Positions 1 to 9,608 of a stretch of DNA of 29,433 nucleotides are shown piece by piece. Position 1 is the first letter of the stretch, and each line of letters starts with the position of its first letter. The stretch comes from a virus, in the IMG/VR virus record IMGVR_UViG_3300030103_003280, positions 2,659-32,091 of that record; one strand, 5' to 3'. Made by a program: the position numbers and the translations under genes. The notes beneath the pieces were generated by a model. It did not search any database. It saw only the letters and a list, made by a program, of their open reading frames with translations, and was not told where the DNA came from.

Positions 1-3000
1 ATGGGTATTTCAAGTCCAACGCTTTTTAAAAATGATTGTATAGCTTGTGCAGATTCAGGGGCCCGGGCTGTTAATACGAAAACATCTTCAGTTCCTCTTG
101 CTGCTTGTATTTTTTTAGCTACATTTAACAATGGGCCTGGTTTACCATCTCTCACTACATTAAAGTCATCAAAATTAAAATCTGCTCCTTCAAATAATAA
201 TTCAGATCCACGTTCTGCAAATTGCTCAGCTGTTAATTCGCCTTTAGTTCCATCTGGCATTGTATAAAATACTAAACTATTGCTTTGAGCTAGAGTGTCA
301 TCAAAATCAAATACTCTAATTTTCTTAACAGGAGCGTCTGGATCTCTAGCTATAGACAAAGCTTTATCTAGTACTTCACTTTCAATAATTGTAATACCAT
401 TATTTTGAGTTTCAGAAGGTCTAATAACTTCACTTTTACCAACAAGCTCAACGTTTGATTTTTTAGTTTTAGGATTATTATTCATTTTGCTAAACTGGCT
501 ACTATTTTGACCTATAGTTTCACCAGTATACAAAGTAAATTGCATTACCTTTAATAAGTCATTATATCTAGTGTTCCATTGGCTATCTCCTATATTATGT
601 TCAAGACCCATTGAAGCTTGTAACCCTACTTCTTGAAGCATTCTTTTGTCAATGCCTCTTGGTATCATTATAGTATTAAAATTATCTAGTTCTTTATTAA
701 AATCAGATTTGTTTTTAGTAGAAGGATCTAGTAAATATTTATATGTTAATAAAGCCATATATTTAGCTGGTGTCATATGCTCTAAAACATAAGGATCAGT
801 ATCTTTTAAATCTAACATTTCCGCGAGTTGAGCTCTATCTAAAGTTGGATAACCAATAAAAGAAGCAGCTGTTTTAATATATCCAGACATGCTAGCTCCT
901 CCTATATAAACAAACCACCTAGCTTCAGCAGCTGTTAAATCCCCATTTCTTCTCATTTCAGCTAAGTCTTCAACTATATCTCTTAAGTTCTTTTTGTTAG
1001 CTTCACCTTTATCATGTAATTGTCTTGAAAAAGCTAAACGCTCGTTAGTAGACATACTACTCCAAAACTTTCCATTTATTTTTTGTTTATCCATAAACCA
1101 ACCTTTAGTATAGGTTTGTTTATCTATTCTTTTAGAGTCAATATCTTTAGATGATGGAACTTCTGGATTATCTAACACATTTTTTCTTAAATCTTCTACA
1201 CCTCTAAATAAACTAGATCTAGCGGTAGTTCCTTCTTCAATATATTTATTTACTGTAGATAAATTACTTTCAATATTATCTATTTTACTAGGAAAAATTG
1301 TAAGTTTATTTTTACTTAAATCTACTTGAAAACCTCTAAAATCTAGTAAATCCGCCATTGCTTGAAGTCCTTCAGGATCAGCATTAGTATATTCTATAAC
1401 ATCATTTACTATTAAAGCTTTGCCTCCTATAGCTGTAGTTGGCAAACTTCTAAGTACTTCATTTTCTGTTAAAGTTAAACCGTTAGGAACTTGATTAACT
1501 ATAAGACCACCTAACCCACCAGCTCCAGCAAAAGCATTAGTAAAGTATTTTTCAAACTTTTCTCTACCTATTCTTTTAGCTATTTTTAAAGCTAAAGTTC
1601 TACCTTCATTTATGCTGTCTCTATCTTTAGCATTAAAATTAACGTTATTAATTCCTTCAGATAACTCTAAAGCTTTATAGTCGGTTTGATAATTAACATC
1701 TCTAATAAAGGCTAAAGAAACAATATCAGCAAGTTCTTTAGAGTCTATTTTTTCTAACTTTGCTTTAACTTGTCGTGATATTGTTGGACCACTAAAATCT
1801 CTAGCTATTTGTTTAATCTGTTTATCACTTAAATTTTCAAAAGTATTATTAGGTATAAAGTGATTTTTTATAGCGTTAGCTAAAGGACTCTTTACATTGT
1901 TTTCAAAATTAGCAGCTAATAAAGATCTAAATCCGCTGCTAGCTAGGCCAGATATAAAAGTTTGTTTATCTTGATCTTTAGCAGCAGCAAGTGTGTCACT
2001 AAACTTAACAGTATCTTGCTGTAATATTTCACTAGCTGTATTATCTAACTCAGATTCTATGTCTTGTATAACATTATCTACAAACAATTCTGTTACTTGA
2101 AGATCAGTCATTCCAGTTCTATCTGCTAGATCTTCTATAAATGGTTTATCTTGTCTAAGTCTAGCTAACTCAGATCTTGTTAATTGCTGAGCCATTGGCT
2201 TTATTAAAGACCTCTGTCTTTCAATTAATGTAGTATAACCACCTCTAGTGAAATATCTTTGGAATTTTTGAGCATCTGGTTTTTCTAACTTAAATATTTG
2301 TTTTCTATAGTTAGTTACTTTACCAGTGTCTGGATTTACTTTTTTAATATCTTCCCTTCCTATTTCAGTTAGTTTAAATATTTCTGCCCAAGCTTTACTT
2401 TTTGACTTTTGCTTAATGAGATTAGTAGGCATTGAGCCTACTATAGTCATCATTTCATCTTTAATAAAATCAATATATTGCTGTGGTGCAAAACCTAAAA
2501 CACTTCTAGTAATAGGGCCCATTTTATCCTTAATTACTTTAGTCATTTCTTTTTCAATAGCAGTGTTAAGATCTGTTAATACAGATTCCGTAGATATACC
2601 TTCTGTTAGAGCTGTTCTTTTTAAAGTTCTAGTAATAATATCTTTAACTTCATCAACTAGTTCAGGTGTAATTATTTCTAAATCTTCAACTGGTTTAATT
2701 TCTCTAGCTTCTGATTCAGGAACAACACCTCTTCTAGCACTAGTTATATCTACATCAAATCTCCCAGCTTTAACATCTTCTATTTGCTTAGCTGTTTCAC
2801 TGTCTATAGAAAGATCATCCCTAACTAAATCGTTAGGTAAATAACCAGTTATTCTTTGATTCAACCTGTTGTTAATCCAATTAGGTAAAGTGATATTTCT
2901 AAAATTAGACATATTCCTATTAGCATATGATTTTACCAATCCAGGTACACCAGATCCACCAGTGGCCATATCAGAGATTACATCTTCCATAACAGCATCA

Positions 3001-6000
3001 CTCCAATTAGTCCAACTGCTTGGTCTTAAAAATTGTTTACCTAAACTATATCCTTTTATTAATCTAGATTTTACATCATTACGCCATATATTGCCTATTT
3101 CTAATGCTCTAGAGTTTAACGATTTATCTGATGTATTAAATATTTTATCTGTTTTTTGATATAAAGTTTCTGAAGCTTTTATTTCAGAAGCAGCTAATTT
3201 TTTTCCTTCAGGTTTTTTAGCTTGTTGCAATTCAATTATATCTGTTTCTTGTAATCCATCTTGTTGTAGTTTTTCACTCAAAGCTTGTCTAGTGCTAGTT
3301 ACATCTATACCACTTTTAAGAGCTTTACCTAAACCTATAAAATATTCTAATATTTCAGCTTCACCTTTAAACTTAATATCAAAAGCGTTGTCACTTGCAG
3401 TAGCTAAACTACCATTGAACATTTTACCAAGAACAGCAATTTGATTATCCATTTTTTCTAAATCAATCTTATCGTCAGCTACAGCTTCCATAAAGCTAGA
3501 CACTAATTCAGAAGAATTAAAACTACCATCTGCATTTCTTAAATTAGAATTATCCAAAGCCATTTTAGTAATTACATTATCTTGATTAGTATATTGTAAA
3601 TAATGTACTATTTGATCAGCCATTTTATCAAAAGCTTTTGGATTTGTTTTAAGAAACTCATTAGTAATACCATGAGTCATTTCATGTAAACTAGTTCTAG
3701 TTTGATTATTAGCAAACATGTTATCTTTAACTACAATACTAGTGTTTAAATTGCCATCATTTATACCATTTAAAGTTTTACCACTGAATCCATTTAATAT
3801 TCTTAATTTATCAGCTTTTAATTTATCTACCTTTGATTTATTTCCGGCTTCTTCTTCTTTTTTTATGAGCTTGTCATACTCTTTATTTATAAAAGCATTA
3901 GCTTCTTGAGCTGTTTTAAAATCTTTAAAACCTAACTTTTGTTTAACAGATATTCTTCTATCTTTAGCTATTTGCTCATCTATCTCTATGTTTTTAACTA
4001 TGTTACTACCAGCTTGATTTATTTCTTCTGTAGTTGGATCATAGTTGTTACCTTTTTCTTTTCTTATATTTTGTATAGCTTCTGTTTTAATTTTTCTAAA
4101 TTCTACTCTAGCTTTACTGAATGGAGCTGATCGTTGAGCAGCAGCTGCAAGAGCGGCAAATCCATCACCAAAAGTTTTTGAATCAGTAAAAATATTTTGA
4201 TAAGCTTGAATAGATCTATATTCATTATCTAAAGCATCTAGTTGTTTTTGTTTTTCTGTATTAGATAAAGTCTTATCTTGTGCAACAGCTTCAGCTTCAG
4301 CTCTTATTTCAGACATAGCAACCTGACTTTGTGAAAACTGTTTTACATATCTTGGTTCTCTTATACCGTTTTTCTTTATATTTATTTCTACTTGATTAAC
4401 AGCCTCAACTACTTTATTCTGCGCTTGCTCTCTTAGTTTTCTTAACTTAGAAATTTCTTTATTAATGTCAATATCTGGAGCTAAACCTTCACCTTTAATA
4501 TTAATTTTTTGATTAATAAGGTTATTTATTTTCATAGAATATTCACTAACATCTCTATTAGCTTCTTTTATTATTCTAAGTTCTTTATTGTTAGCAAAAC
4601 TTCTTTGACCAAAACTAACTACACCTACAGACCCAGACATACCAGCTCCCCAAACACCAGCTGTAAATAAAGTCTCTGTCATGTTTTCTAAAAATGGCCT
4701 ACCATCTATTAAGTTTTGTAAACCTGTAGTTAAACCTTCTGCACCCATTTCAGTTAAGGTTTCAGGTAATAATTCTTTTGTAAAAAACTTACCTAAAAAC
4801 TGCCTTCTACCTAGCTCTTCAGCTTCGTCTAAAACAGCTCTTCCAACGTTAAATCCTTTTATTTTTCCAATACCTTTACTAATCATAGGAGCTGTACTAA
4901 CAGCTGCTAAGCCACCTTCAACTACTCCATACATTAAACCTTTAAGTAATACTTCTGCGTTTGAATAAAGATCTTTACCCGTCACAAACTCATCATAATT
5001 CATGTCACTTACTTTACCACCAAAAGATGATAATCCCACAAGTGAAGAACTTGATATAGTACTTAATCTAGTAAGTTGCGCTGCTGTTAATCCAGCTGCT
5101 TCACCAGCTGCAACAGATAGACCGCCTGTAGCTACCATAGATAATATTATAGGTAATTGACTAGCTATAGATTGCAAAGAGTATTCTCCTACGTCAGCTA
5201 ATGTTTTTATTTCTCCAAACTCTTGATCTTTTTTATACTCTTCAGATACTTCATCTTTATAATTCTGCCAAGACATCATTACATTGTCTAACACAGTTCT
5301 AGAGTCCATACCTAAACCTTTAAGCATATAAACTGCTGGATTAGTTATCTCTAGCAACTTGCTCGCTCCATAGCCTACATTTATTAAAAGATCTGCAGTA
5401 CTCATAGATAATTGAGCAAAAAACTTAGCTCCATCATTGTAATTTCTTTTTATAACATCCCATTGCTCAGATTCATCTGTCATTTTTGCAACTTGATTAA
5501 AGAAATTATTTTGTTCTATTTTAGCTAGTTCAATTTTAGAACCTAGTATAGATTTTTCTTTTTGAGCATTTCTAACCAAAGCAGCAGGCACTAATCTACC
5601 GTCTATAGGGACGTACTCTTCTCCAGCTTTTATATTATAAACAATTGTTGGATTATCTATAAAATTATTTAATTCTTTTATATTGTTAGTTCCGTTTTCA
5701 ATGAAGTTATTAACCTGTCTATGTGCTATTTGAGTTATATAATTTGCTTTTTCAGCTTTATTTACAGCTTTTATTTTAGATCTACTTTTATATATTCTTA
5801 TTAGGCTTTCATCTAAAGTTGTTTCTATATCAGTTCTTCCTTCTATATAATCCTCGTATTTATTAGACTTAGTATCGTTTTCAATTTTAAGTTTTAAGTT
5901 TTCTCTAGTAAGATCTTGAACTTCTTTAGAATTAATAGTTAAAGGTTCCTCTCTTTCAACACCATTAGCAACATCTGAAATATTTAATTGTTGTAAAGCT

Positions 6001-7301
6001 TCATTTAATTCTTTTTCATAAGGCTGTATTACTATTGTAGATCTTCCAGCTGCTCCAGTCATACCACCTTGACCAGAAATAACTCTAGTTGTTGTACCAA
6101 AGCTTATATTATTAACTTCTTCTTGTATTTTAATTCTATCTTCTGCTGACAGACCTAAAACACCGCCTTTATTGCTACCACTATTTACACTATTTATTAT
6201 ATTTCTTTTTTGTTCATCAGTAGTACCTGGCGCAAATGAAAAGTCTAATGCATCATTGAATAAAGCAGCTACTTTATTTTCTTGTTCTACAGTTGTATTC
6301 TTTATTTGTTGTAGTACCGTGTCATCTAGAGATGCTCCTAGGAATTTAATAAACGCTTTCTGAGCAGCTTTAGGACTTTGATCATATGTTCCTGGATCAA
6401 ACAATGATTTAACTTCATGTACGTTACCTCTTGGATCTTGTATTATTACAAATTGTTTAGCTCCTTTTTTCTTTTGTCTTTTTACTTCATCTGGTATTTT
6501 AGTACCTGATTTTTCCATAGCATCAAGCATTTCCATAGTAAACCTACCATCCATAAATGAATTATCAGGAGTCCATATCTTAAACCCTTCTGGTAAAGAG
6601 TTTTCAAAAGCTTTTCTAAATCCTTCAGCTCCAACATCATCACCTGAACCTTTGTATGGAGTAAAAAATCCTATATCAAAAGTTTCTTCTGATAATGTTA
6701 ATTCTTCTTCTGGCTTTATTTGCCCTGACTCGTCTAAATATTTTTCTCTTTTATCTATCTCTTCTTGCGGATCTGTACCAGGTGCTAATACTTCCCCTAG
6801 ATAATTACCTTCAGGTAAGAAATTACCTCTTTTATATTCATCATAATTTACTATAGTAGCTATTTGATTATCATAACTAGGTGCTGCTATAGGGTCAGCT
6901 AAAGCTTGGTTAACATCTTGAACACTTGTTAATGGGTCTTTTTCAACTTGAGAATCTTTCCACTCTTGCCATTTTACTCTTCTCACATCCATTAAAGGTA
7001 AACTAGCATATTGCTCATCTGTCATTTCAGGCACAAAACCAGGTGCTTGAGGGTTTTCTACAACTTCTTTTTCTTCGTAAGTAATACCTCCTTTAACTGC
7101 TGCTTGACCTCCAAGATTAATTTTACCTGATAACATGTCATCTATAGTAGTTCTTACTTCATCACTATAATTATATAGTGTTCCAAAAACTTCATTTATA
7201 AACTCTCCATCATTTCTCAACATAGTTGAAAATTCTTGGGAATCATATGGGTTATCAAATGTTGAAGCATAAGCTTCATATAGTAAATCTTCTGGATTCA
7301 T
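1..7301 (-). CDS. Giant multi-domain virion/ejection-type protein with HExxH and HAD-like domains (C-terminus off window)
   Basis: The frame opens with ATG at 7301, one base after the previous stop, and stays open for 2433 codons to the left edge; the stop lies outside the window. Residues about 1-350 are acidic and unrecognised. Three Gly/Ala-rich hydrophobic segments at about 716-741, 783-803 and 876-896 could cross a membrane. A long charged helical part follows. Residues 1206-1210 read HEMTH, with acidic residues E1265 and E1272 downstream that could be the third zinc ligand, as in gluzincin peptidases. From about 2328 comes a HAD-type domain: DFDDT with nucleophile D2332 and acid D2334, then a motif II candidate LTAR with T2411. 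The gene sits last after two gp14/gp15-like internal proteins, where podoviruses keep their large ejected protein. Size and mixed domains fit the large polyvalent proteins described in phages. The frame and motifs are seen; packaging in the virion and both enzyme activities are inferred. Confidence 0.85.
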   Translation of the reverse strand, partial: MNPEDLLYEAYASTFDNPYDSQEFSTMLRNDGEFINEVFGTLYNYSDEVRTTIDDMLSGKINLGGQAAVKGGITYEEKEVVENPQAPGFVPEMTDEQYASLPLMDVRRVKWQEWKDSQVEKDPLTSVQDVNQALADPIAAPSYDNQIATIVNYDEYKRGNFLPEGNYLGEVLAPGTDPQEEIDKREKYLDESGQIKPEEELTLSEETFDIGFFTPYKGSGDDVGAEGFRKAFENSLPEGFKIWTPDNSFMDGRFTMEMLDAMEKSGTKIPDEVKRQKKKGAKQFVIIQDPRGNVHEVKSLFDPGTYDQSPKAAQKAFIKFLGASLDDTVLQQIKNTTVEQENKVAALFNDALDFSFAPGTTDEQKRNIINSVNSGSNKGGVLGLSAEDRIKIQEEVNNISFGTTTRVISGQGGMTGAAGRSTIVIQPYEKELNEALQQLNISDVANGVEREEPLTINSKEVQDLTRENLKLKIENDTKSNKYEDYIEGRTDIETTLDESLIRIYKSRSKIKAVNKAEKANYITQIAHRQVNNFIENGTNNIKELNNFIDNPTIVYNIKAGEEYVPIDGRLVPAALVRNAQKEKSILGSKIELAKIEQNNFFNQVAKMTDESEQWDVIKRNYNDGAKFFAQLSMSTADLLINVGYGASKLLEITNPAVYMLKGLGMDSRTVLDNVMMSWQNYKDEVSEEYKKDQEFGEIKTLADVGEYSLQSIASQLPIILSMVATGGLSVAAGEAAGLTAAQLTRLSTISSSSLVGLSSFGGKVSDMNYDEFVTGKDLYSNAEVLLKGLMYGVVEGGLAAVSTAPMISKGIGKIKGFNVGRAVLDEAEELGRRQFLGKFFTKELLPETLTEMGAEGLTTGLQNLIDGRPFLENMTETLFTAGVWGAGMSGSVGVVSFGQRSFANNKELRIIKEANRDVSEYSMKINNLINQKINIKGEGLAPDIDINKEISKLRKLREQAQNKVVEAVNQVEINIKKNGIREPRYVKQFSQSQVAMSEIRAEAEAVAQDKTLSNTEKQKQLDALDNEYRSIQAYQNIFTDSKTFGDGFAALAAAAQRSAPFSKARVEFRKIKTEAIQNIRKEKGNNYDPTTEEINQAGSNIVKNIEIDEQIAKDRRISVKQKLGFKDFKTAQEANAFINKEYDKLIKKEEEAGNKSKVDKLKADKLRILNGFSGKTLNGINDGNLNTSIVVKDNMFANNQTRTSLHEMTHGITNEFLKTNPKAFDKMADQIVHYLQYTNQDNVITKMALDNSNLRNADGSFNSSELVSSFMEAVADDKIDLEKMDNQIAVLGKMFNGSLATASDNAFDIKFKGEAEILEYFIGLGKALKSGIDVTSTRQALSEKLQQDGLQETDIIELQQAKKPEGKKLAASEIKASETLYQKTDKIFNTSDKSLNSRALEIGNIWRNDVKSRLIKGYSLGKQFLRPSSWTNWSDAVMEDVISDMATGGSGVPGLVKSYANRNMSNFRNITLPNWINNRLNQRITGYLPNDLVRDDLSIDSETAKQIEDVKAGRFDVDITSARRGVVPESEAREIKPVEDLEIITPELVDEVKDIITRTLKRTALTEGISTESVLTDLNTAIEKEMTKVIKDKMGPITRSVLGFAPQQYIDFIKDEMMTIVGSMPTNLIKQKSKSKAWAEIFKLTEIGREDIKKVNPDTGKVTNYRKQIFKLEKPDAQKFQRYFTRGGYTTLIERQRSLIKPMAQQLTRSELARLRQDKPFIEDLADRTGMTDLQVTELFVDNVIQDIESELDNTASEILQQDTVKFSDTLAAAKDQDKQTFISGLASSGFRSLLAANFENNVKSPLANAIKNHFIPNNTFENLSDKQIKQIARDFSGPTISRQVKAKLEKIDSKELADIVSLAFIRDVNYQTDYKALELSEGINNVNFNAKDRDSINEGRTLALKIAKRIGREKFEKYFTNAFAGAGGLGGLIVNQVPNGLTLTENEVLRSLPTTAIGGKALIVNDVIEYTNADPEGLQAMADLLDFRGFQVDLSKNKLTIFPSKIDNIESNLSTVNKYIEEGTTARSSLFRGVEDLRKNVLDNPEVPSSKDIDSKRIDKQTYTKGWFMDKQKINGKFWSSMSTNERLAFSRQLHDKGEANKKNLRDIVEDLAEMRRNGDLTAAEARWFVYIGGASMSGYIKTAASFIGYPTLDRAQLAEMLDLKDTDPYVLEHMTPAKYMALLTYKYLLDPSTKNKSDFNKELDNFNTIMIPRGIDKRMLQEVGLQASMGLEHNIGDSQWNTRYNDLLKVMQFTLYTGETIGQNSSQFSKMNNNPKTKKSNVELVGKSEVIRPSETQNNGITIIESEVLDKALSIARDPDAPVKKIRVFDFDDTLAQSNSLVFYTMPDGTKGELTAEQFAERGSELLFEGADFNFDDFNVVRDGKPGPLLNVAKKIQAARGTEDVFVLTARAPESAQAIQSFLKSVGLEIP

Positions 7302-7302
7302 A

Positions 7303-8454
7303 CTATTGATTATATGTTGTAATTAAGTCTTCTGTTAAAGCATCAAGAAATAAATCTTGAGTAAACGTGGCAGGATCATATCCCATACCTGCAAAAACAC
7401 TTCTAGGATTTTGACCTTTTACACCTTCTAATAAAAAACCAATTCCTTCAGGTGTATTTCTAAAAGCCTTAAGTTTGTTTACGTCTAACGTTACTTGATC
7501 CTCAGTAACAGGCTCCATACTGTATATAGTTTTTGATTTATCCTTAGGATCAGGTATTTTTTTCATCTGAGTTTTAGGAACTAGGTTTCCATTTTGATCT
7601 TTAACCATAACAGGTTGAGCTTCTATTGTTCCAAAGTCATATTGAGAATTTTGGTATCTTCGTAAACCAGCATCTAAAAACTCTTTACGACTTTTAAATT
7701 GTTCAGGAGAAAATATTTCTACTTGTTCAAAAAACTTAATATTTTTAGGATCTTTTTGAGCATAATTTCTATATTCAGTTAAACTTGTTGCAATTTTAGG
7801 CTTACCATAGGTAACATTACCTTGAGCATCTACTTGTTTATCAAATTTACCAATATTAAAGCTTCTTCCATTAGCATCAGGAACAATACCTACATCACCT
7901 GTGCCATTGTAGATAGATTCATATATTGGTAGCATTTCATTGAATTGAGCATCTGGATCACTTAATATAGCATCTTCTTCATTAGGGCCTAAATTTTTAT
8001 CTTTAATATCCTTATAAACTCTATATCCAGCTACAAAGTTATCCATATCTTGTTTGAAAATAGATATTTTATTATCATACTCAGCTTGTATTTTACTTAC
8101 TTCTGCCGCGCTCATATCTGGATCGGCTATCCTATCTAAAAATTCAGTTCTCATAGCCATTAAATTTTCCATAATAGCATCATCTTGAACATTTTTAGCT
8201 CCTCCTACTTCAAAATCACCTATTTTTTTAGCAACATCTTCTAAGTGAGCAAAATCTTTATCAAACTTATTTAACGCTCTATATTCTCTTTGTTCTTTTT
8301 TAGATGCAGCTTTTTCAGCTTCTTTCTTGTTTATAGCAGCTTGTCTTTGAATATTTTCACTAACGCCTTTCATAGCTGTAAAAAACTGAGCTATGTTTCT
8401 AGCCCCTTGATCTATTTTCATTCGCACTGCTTGCGGATTGTCGTATGCTCCCAT
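7303..8454 (-). CDS. Putative internal virion (cargo/ejection) protein, 383 aa
   Basis: I do not recognise a named domain. The protein is 383 residues, charged and mostly helical in appearance. A strongly Lys/Glu/Ala-rich stretch at about residues 40-75 looks like coiled coil, and a second helical stretch runs to about residue 145. The middle and C-terminal parts look more globular. It ends in TAG one base before the ATG of the giant gene and follows the gp14-like gene by 11 bases, so the three are almost certainly co-translated. In T7-like podoviruses the equivalent slot holds gp15, between gp14 and gp16, and crAss-like phages carry cargo proteins after the muzzle gene. Role as an ejected internal protein is inferred from position. 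The leader is A/T-rich (AATAAATAAATAAAAT before ATG) with no Shine-Dalgarno. Confidence 0.7.
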   Translation of the reverse strand: MGAYDNPQAVRMKIDQGARNIAQFFTAMKGVSENIQRQAAINKKEAEKAASKKEQREYRALNKFDKDFAHLEDVAKKIGDFEVGGAKNVQDDAIMENLMAMRTEFLDRIADPDMSAAEVSKIQAEYDNKISIFKQDMDNFVAGYRVYKDIKDKNLGPNEEDAILSDPDAQFNEMLPIYESIYNGTGDVGIVPDANGRSFNIGKFDKQVDAQGNVTYGKPKIATSLTEYRNYAQKDPKNIKFFEQVEIFSPEQFKSRKEFLDAGLRRYQNSQYDFGTIEAQPVMVKDQNGNLVPKTQMKKIPDPKDKSKTIYSMEPVTEDQVTLDVNKLKAFRNTPEGIGFLLEGVKGQNPRSVFAGMGYDPATFTQDLFLDALTEDLITTYNQ

Positions 8455-8465
8455 ATTTTATTTAT

Positions 8466-9137
8466 TTATTCCGATAAACCTTGCCCAACAATACCGGCGC
8501 CACTAGCAAAACCACTAACACCTGCCATCATAGCTGTATTGCCAGCTTGAGTTAAATCCATAGCTTGTTGTCCTGCTACTTGTTGTAGACCAGCAGCTCT
8601 ATTTAAAGCCATTATATCTCTTTGCTCTTGTCTACCATAAGCACCGATCTCCTCTTGAATAGCTGCTTGTTCTATAGCCATTTGCTGATTCATTTTTTGT
8701 TGCTCACCTTGTAAGTATAGTTGTTGATTTTTAAGTTCTTGGTTTTCAATACTAGCAGCTACTTGAGCTTTACTAGCTGCAGCTTGTCTAGCTAAAGCAG
8801 TTGCAGCACCAGCACCACCGCCTGATCTATTAATAGCATTTAAAGTATTAGCCAAAGCTTCATCTGTTTCTTCCATTTTTAAATTAACACCTTGCATTGC
8901 TACGGCATTGTTTTGATATGGATTAAATATTTGATCTTTCATAGCTCTTATATCACCTGATTTATCAATAACAGCTTGCCTATTAGCTTCTATTCTTCTA
9001 AGTTCAGCTGCTGCTAAGTTTTCTTTTCTTCGTTGATCTCGAGCTGCTCTTTGGTTTTGTGAATTTTGTGAAAGGCCCATACCTAAGCTACCTAAAGCTG
9101 ATACGGCTCCTACAACTATCATTCCTATTCCAGCCAT
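8466..9137 (-). CDS. Internal virion protein with N-terminal membrane segment (T7 gp14-like by layout), 223 aa
   Basis: Residues 3-20 are a Gly/Ala/Val/Met-rich hydrophobic segment that could insert in a membrane. The rest is Gln/Ala/Glu-rich and predicted helical, with a flexible Ser-Gly-Gly-Gly hinge near residues 105-110, a Gln-rich coiled-coil-like stretch around 120-175 and a Gly/Ala-rich C-terminus. This resembles T7 gp14 in size (about 200 residues), N-terminal membrane segment and position before the other internal proteins. In T7, gp14 leaves the capsid first and helps form the channel through the cell envelope. The similarity is in architecture and order, not in a residue motif I can point to. 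It could equally be a crAss-type cargo protein. The gene starts 3 bases after the cupin stop. Confidence 0.7.
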   Translation of the reverse strand: MAGIGMIVVGAVSALGSLGMGLSQNSQNQRAARDQRRKENLAAAELRRIEANRQAVIDKSGDIRAMKDQIFNPYQNNAVAMQGVNLKMEETDEALANTLNAINRSGGGAGAATALARQAAASKAQVAASIENQELKNQQLYLQGEQQKMNQQMAIEQAAIQEEIGAYGRQEQRDIMALNRAAGLQQVAGQQAMDLTQAGNTAMMAGVSGFASGAGIVGQGLSE

Positions 9138-9140
9138 AGT

Positions 9141-9608
9141 TTATTTTTTTGTTTTTAAATAATCATTATATTCACTTCTAGTCAAAGCAAATAATCTTTT
9201 TTCTATAATATCAATATTTCTTTCGTTATTAGGATTAGAGTGTATATTAATCCAAATAGCATCTTCTATTACCTCTATAACTCTTTGAACTCCTGGTTGA
9301 GATATTGTATAATAAGGCGCTTTAAAATAATTTACATTTTCTGCATCTGCTACTTTTACTACTCCATGCATTAAAAACCATGAATGTAGTTCTTTATGTA
9401 TAGCTCCAACAATTAAACTATCTTTTTTAACGTCCATACGGCGTATATAGACGCCCTCTGTGAACTCATCTATTATTTCTAATGATTCAGCTTCTCTAAC
9501 TGTTTTCTTGCCATCTCCGATGATATTAACACCATCTGCTACTTTTATTAAATTACTTAGTAAATTATCTATTTTAGTTTCTCTTTCTTTTATTAAATTA
9601 AATTCCAT
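9141..9608 (-). CDS. Cupin-fold phage protein, 155 aa
   Basis: The central part (about residues 42-125) has the alternating short-strand pattern of a single cupin barrel. The first metal-site motif is approximate: G68, H71, H75, then Gly at 82 after a Phe-Leu-Met-His stretch. A Pro-Gly turn at 105-106 leads to the second motif, ending in the Ile-His at 122-123, which would be the last ligand. Small cupin-like proteins of this kind occur among phage structural genes; their function is unknown, with sugar or metal binding the usual guess. The ATG follows the TAA of the 573-residue tail gene with no bases between, and the next gene starts 3 bases after its stop, so it belongs to the tail/internal protein operon. 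Flanks (1-40 and 126-155) are charged helices. Fold moderately sure, function not known. Confidence 0.7.
   Translation of the reverse strand: MEFNLIKERETKIDNLLSNLIKVADGVNIIGDGKKTVREAESLEIIDEFTEGVYIRRMDVKKDSLIVGAIHKELHSWFLMHGVVKVADAENVNYFKAPYYTISQPGVQRVIEVIEDAIWINIHSNPNNERNIDIIEKRLFALTRSEYNDYLKTKK

Noticed and set aside
297-308. DFDD motif as a possible RNA polymerase metal site (crAss-like phages carry a giant virion RNA polymerase with a DFDGD-like motif)
   Set aside because: The motif is followed by Thr-Leu and, about 75 residues later, by LTAR, which fits HAD motifs I and II. No other RNA polymerase signature was seen in the 2433 residues.
1-6363. Several plus-strand open frames of 60-170 residues in the left 6.4 kb
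   Set aside because: All lie opposite the continuous giant minus-strand frame, are Ser/Leu/Phe-rich antisense products and show no domain pattern.
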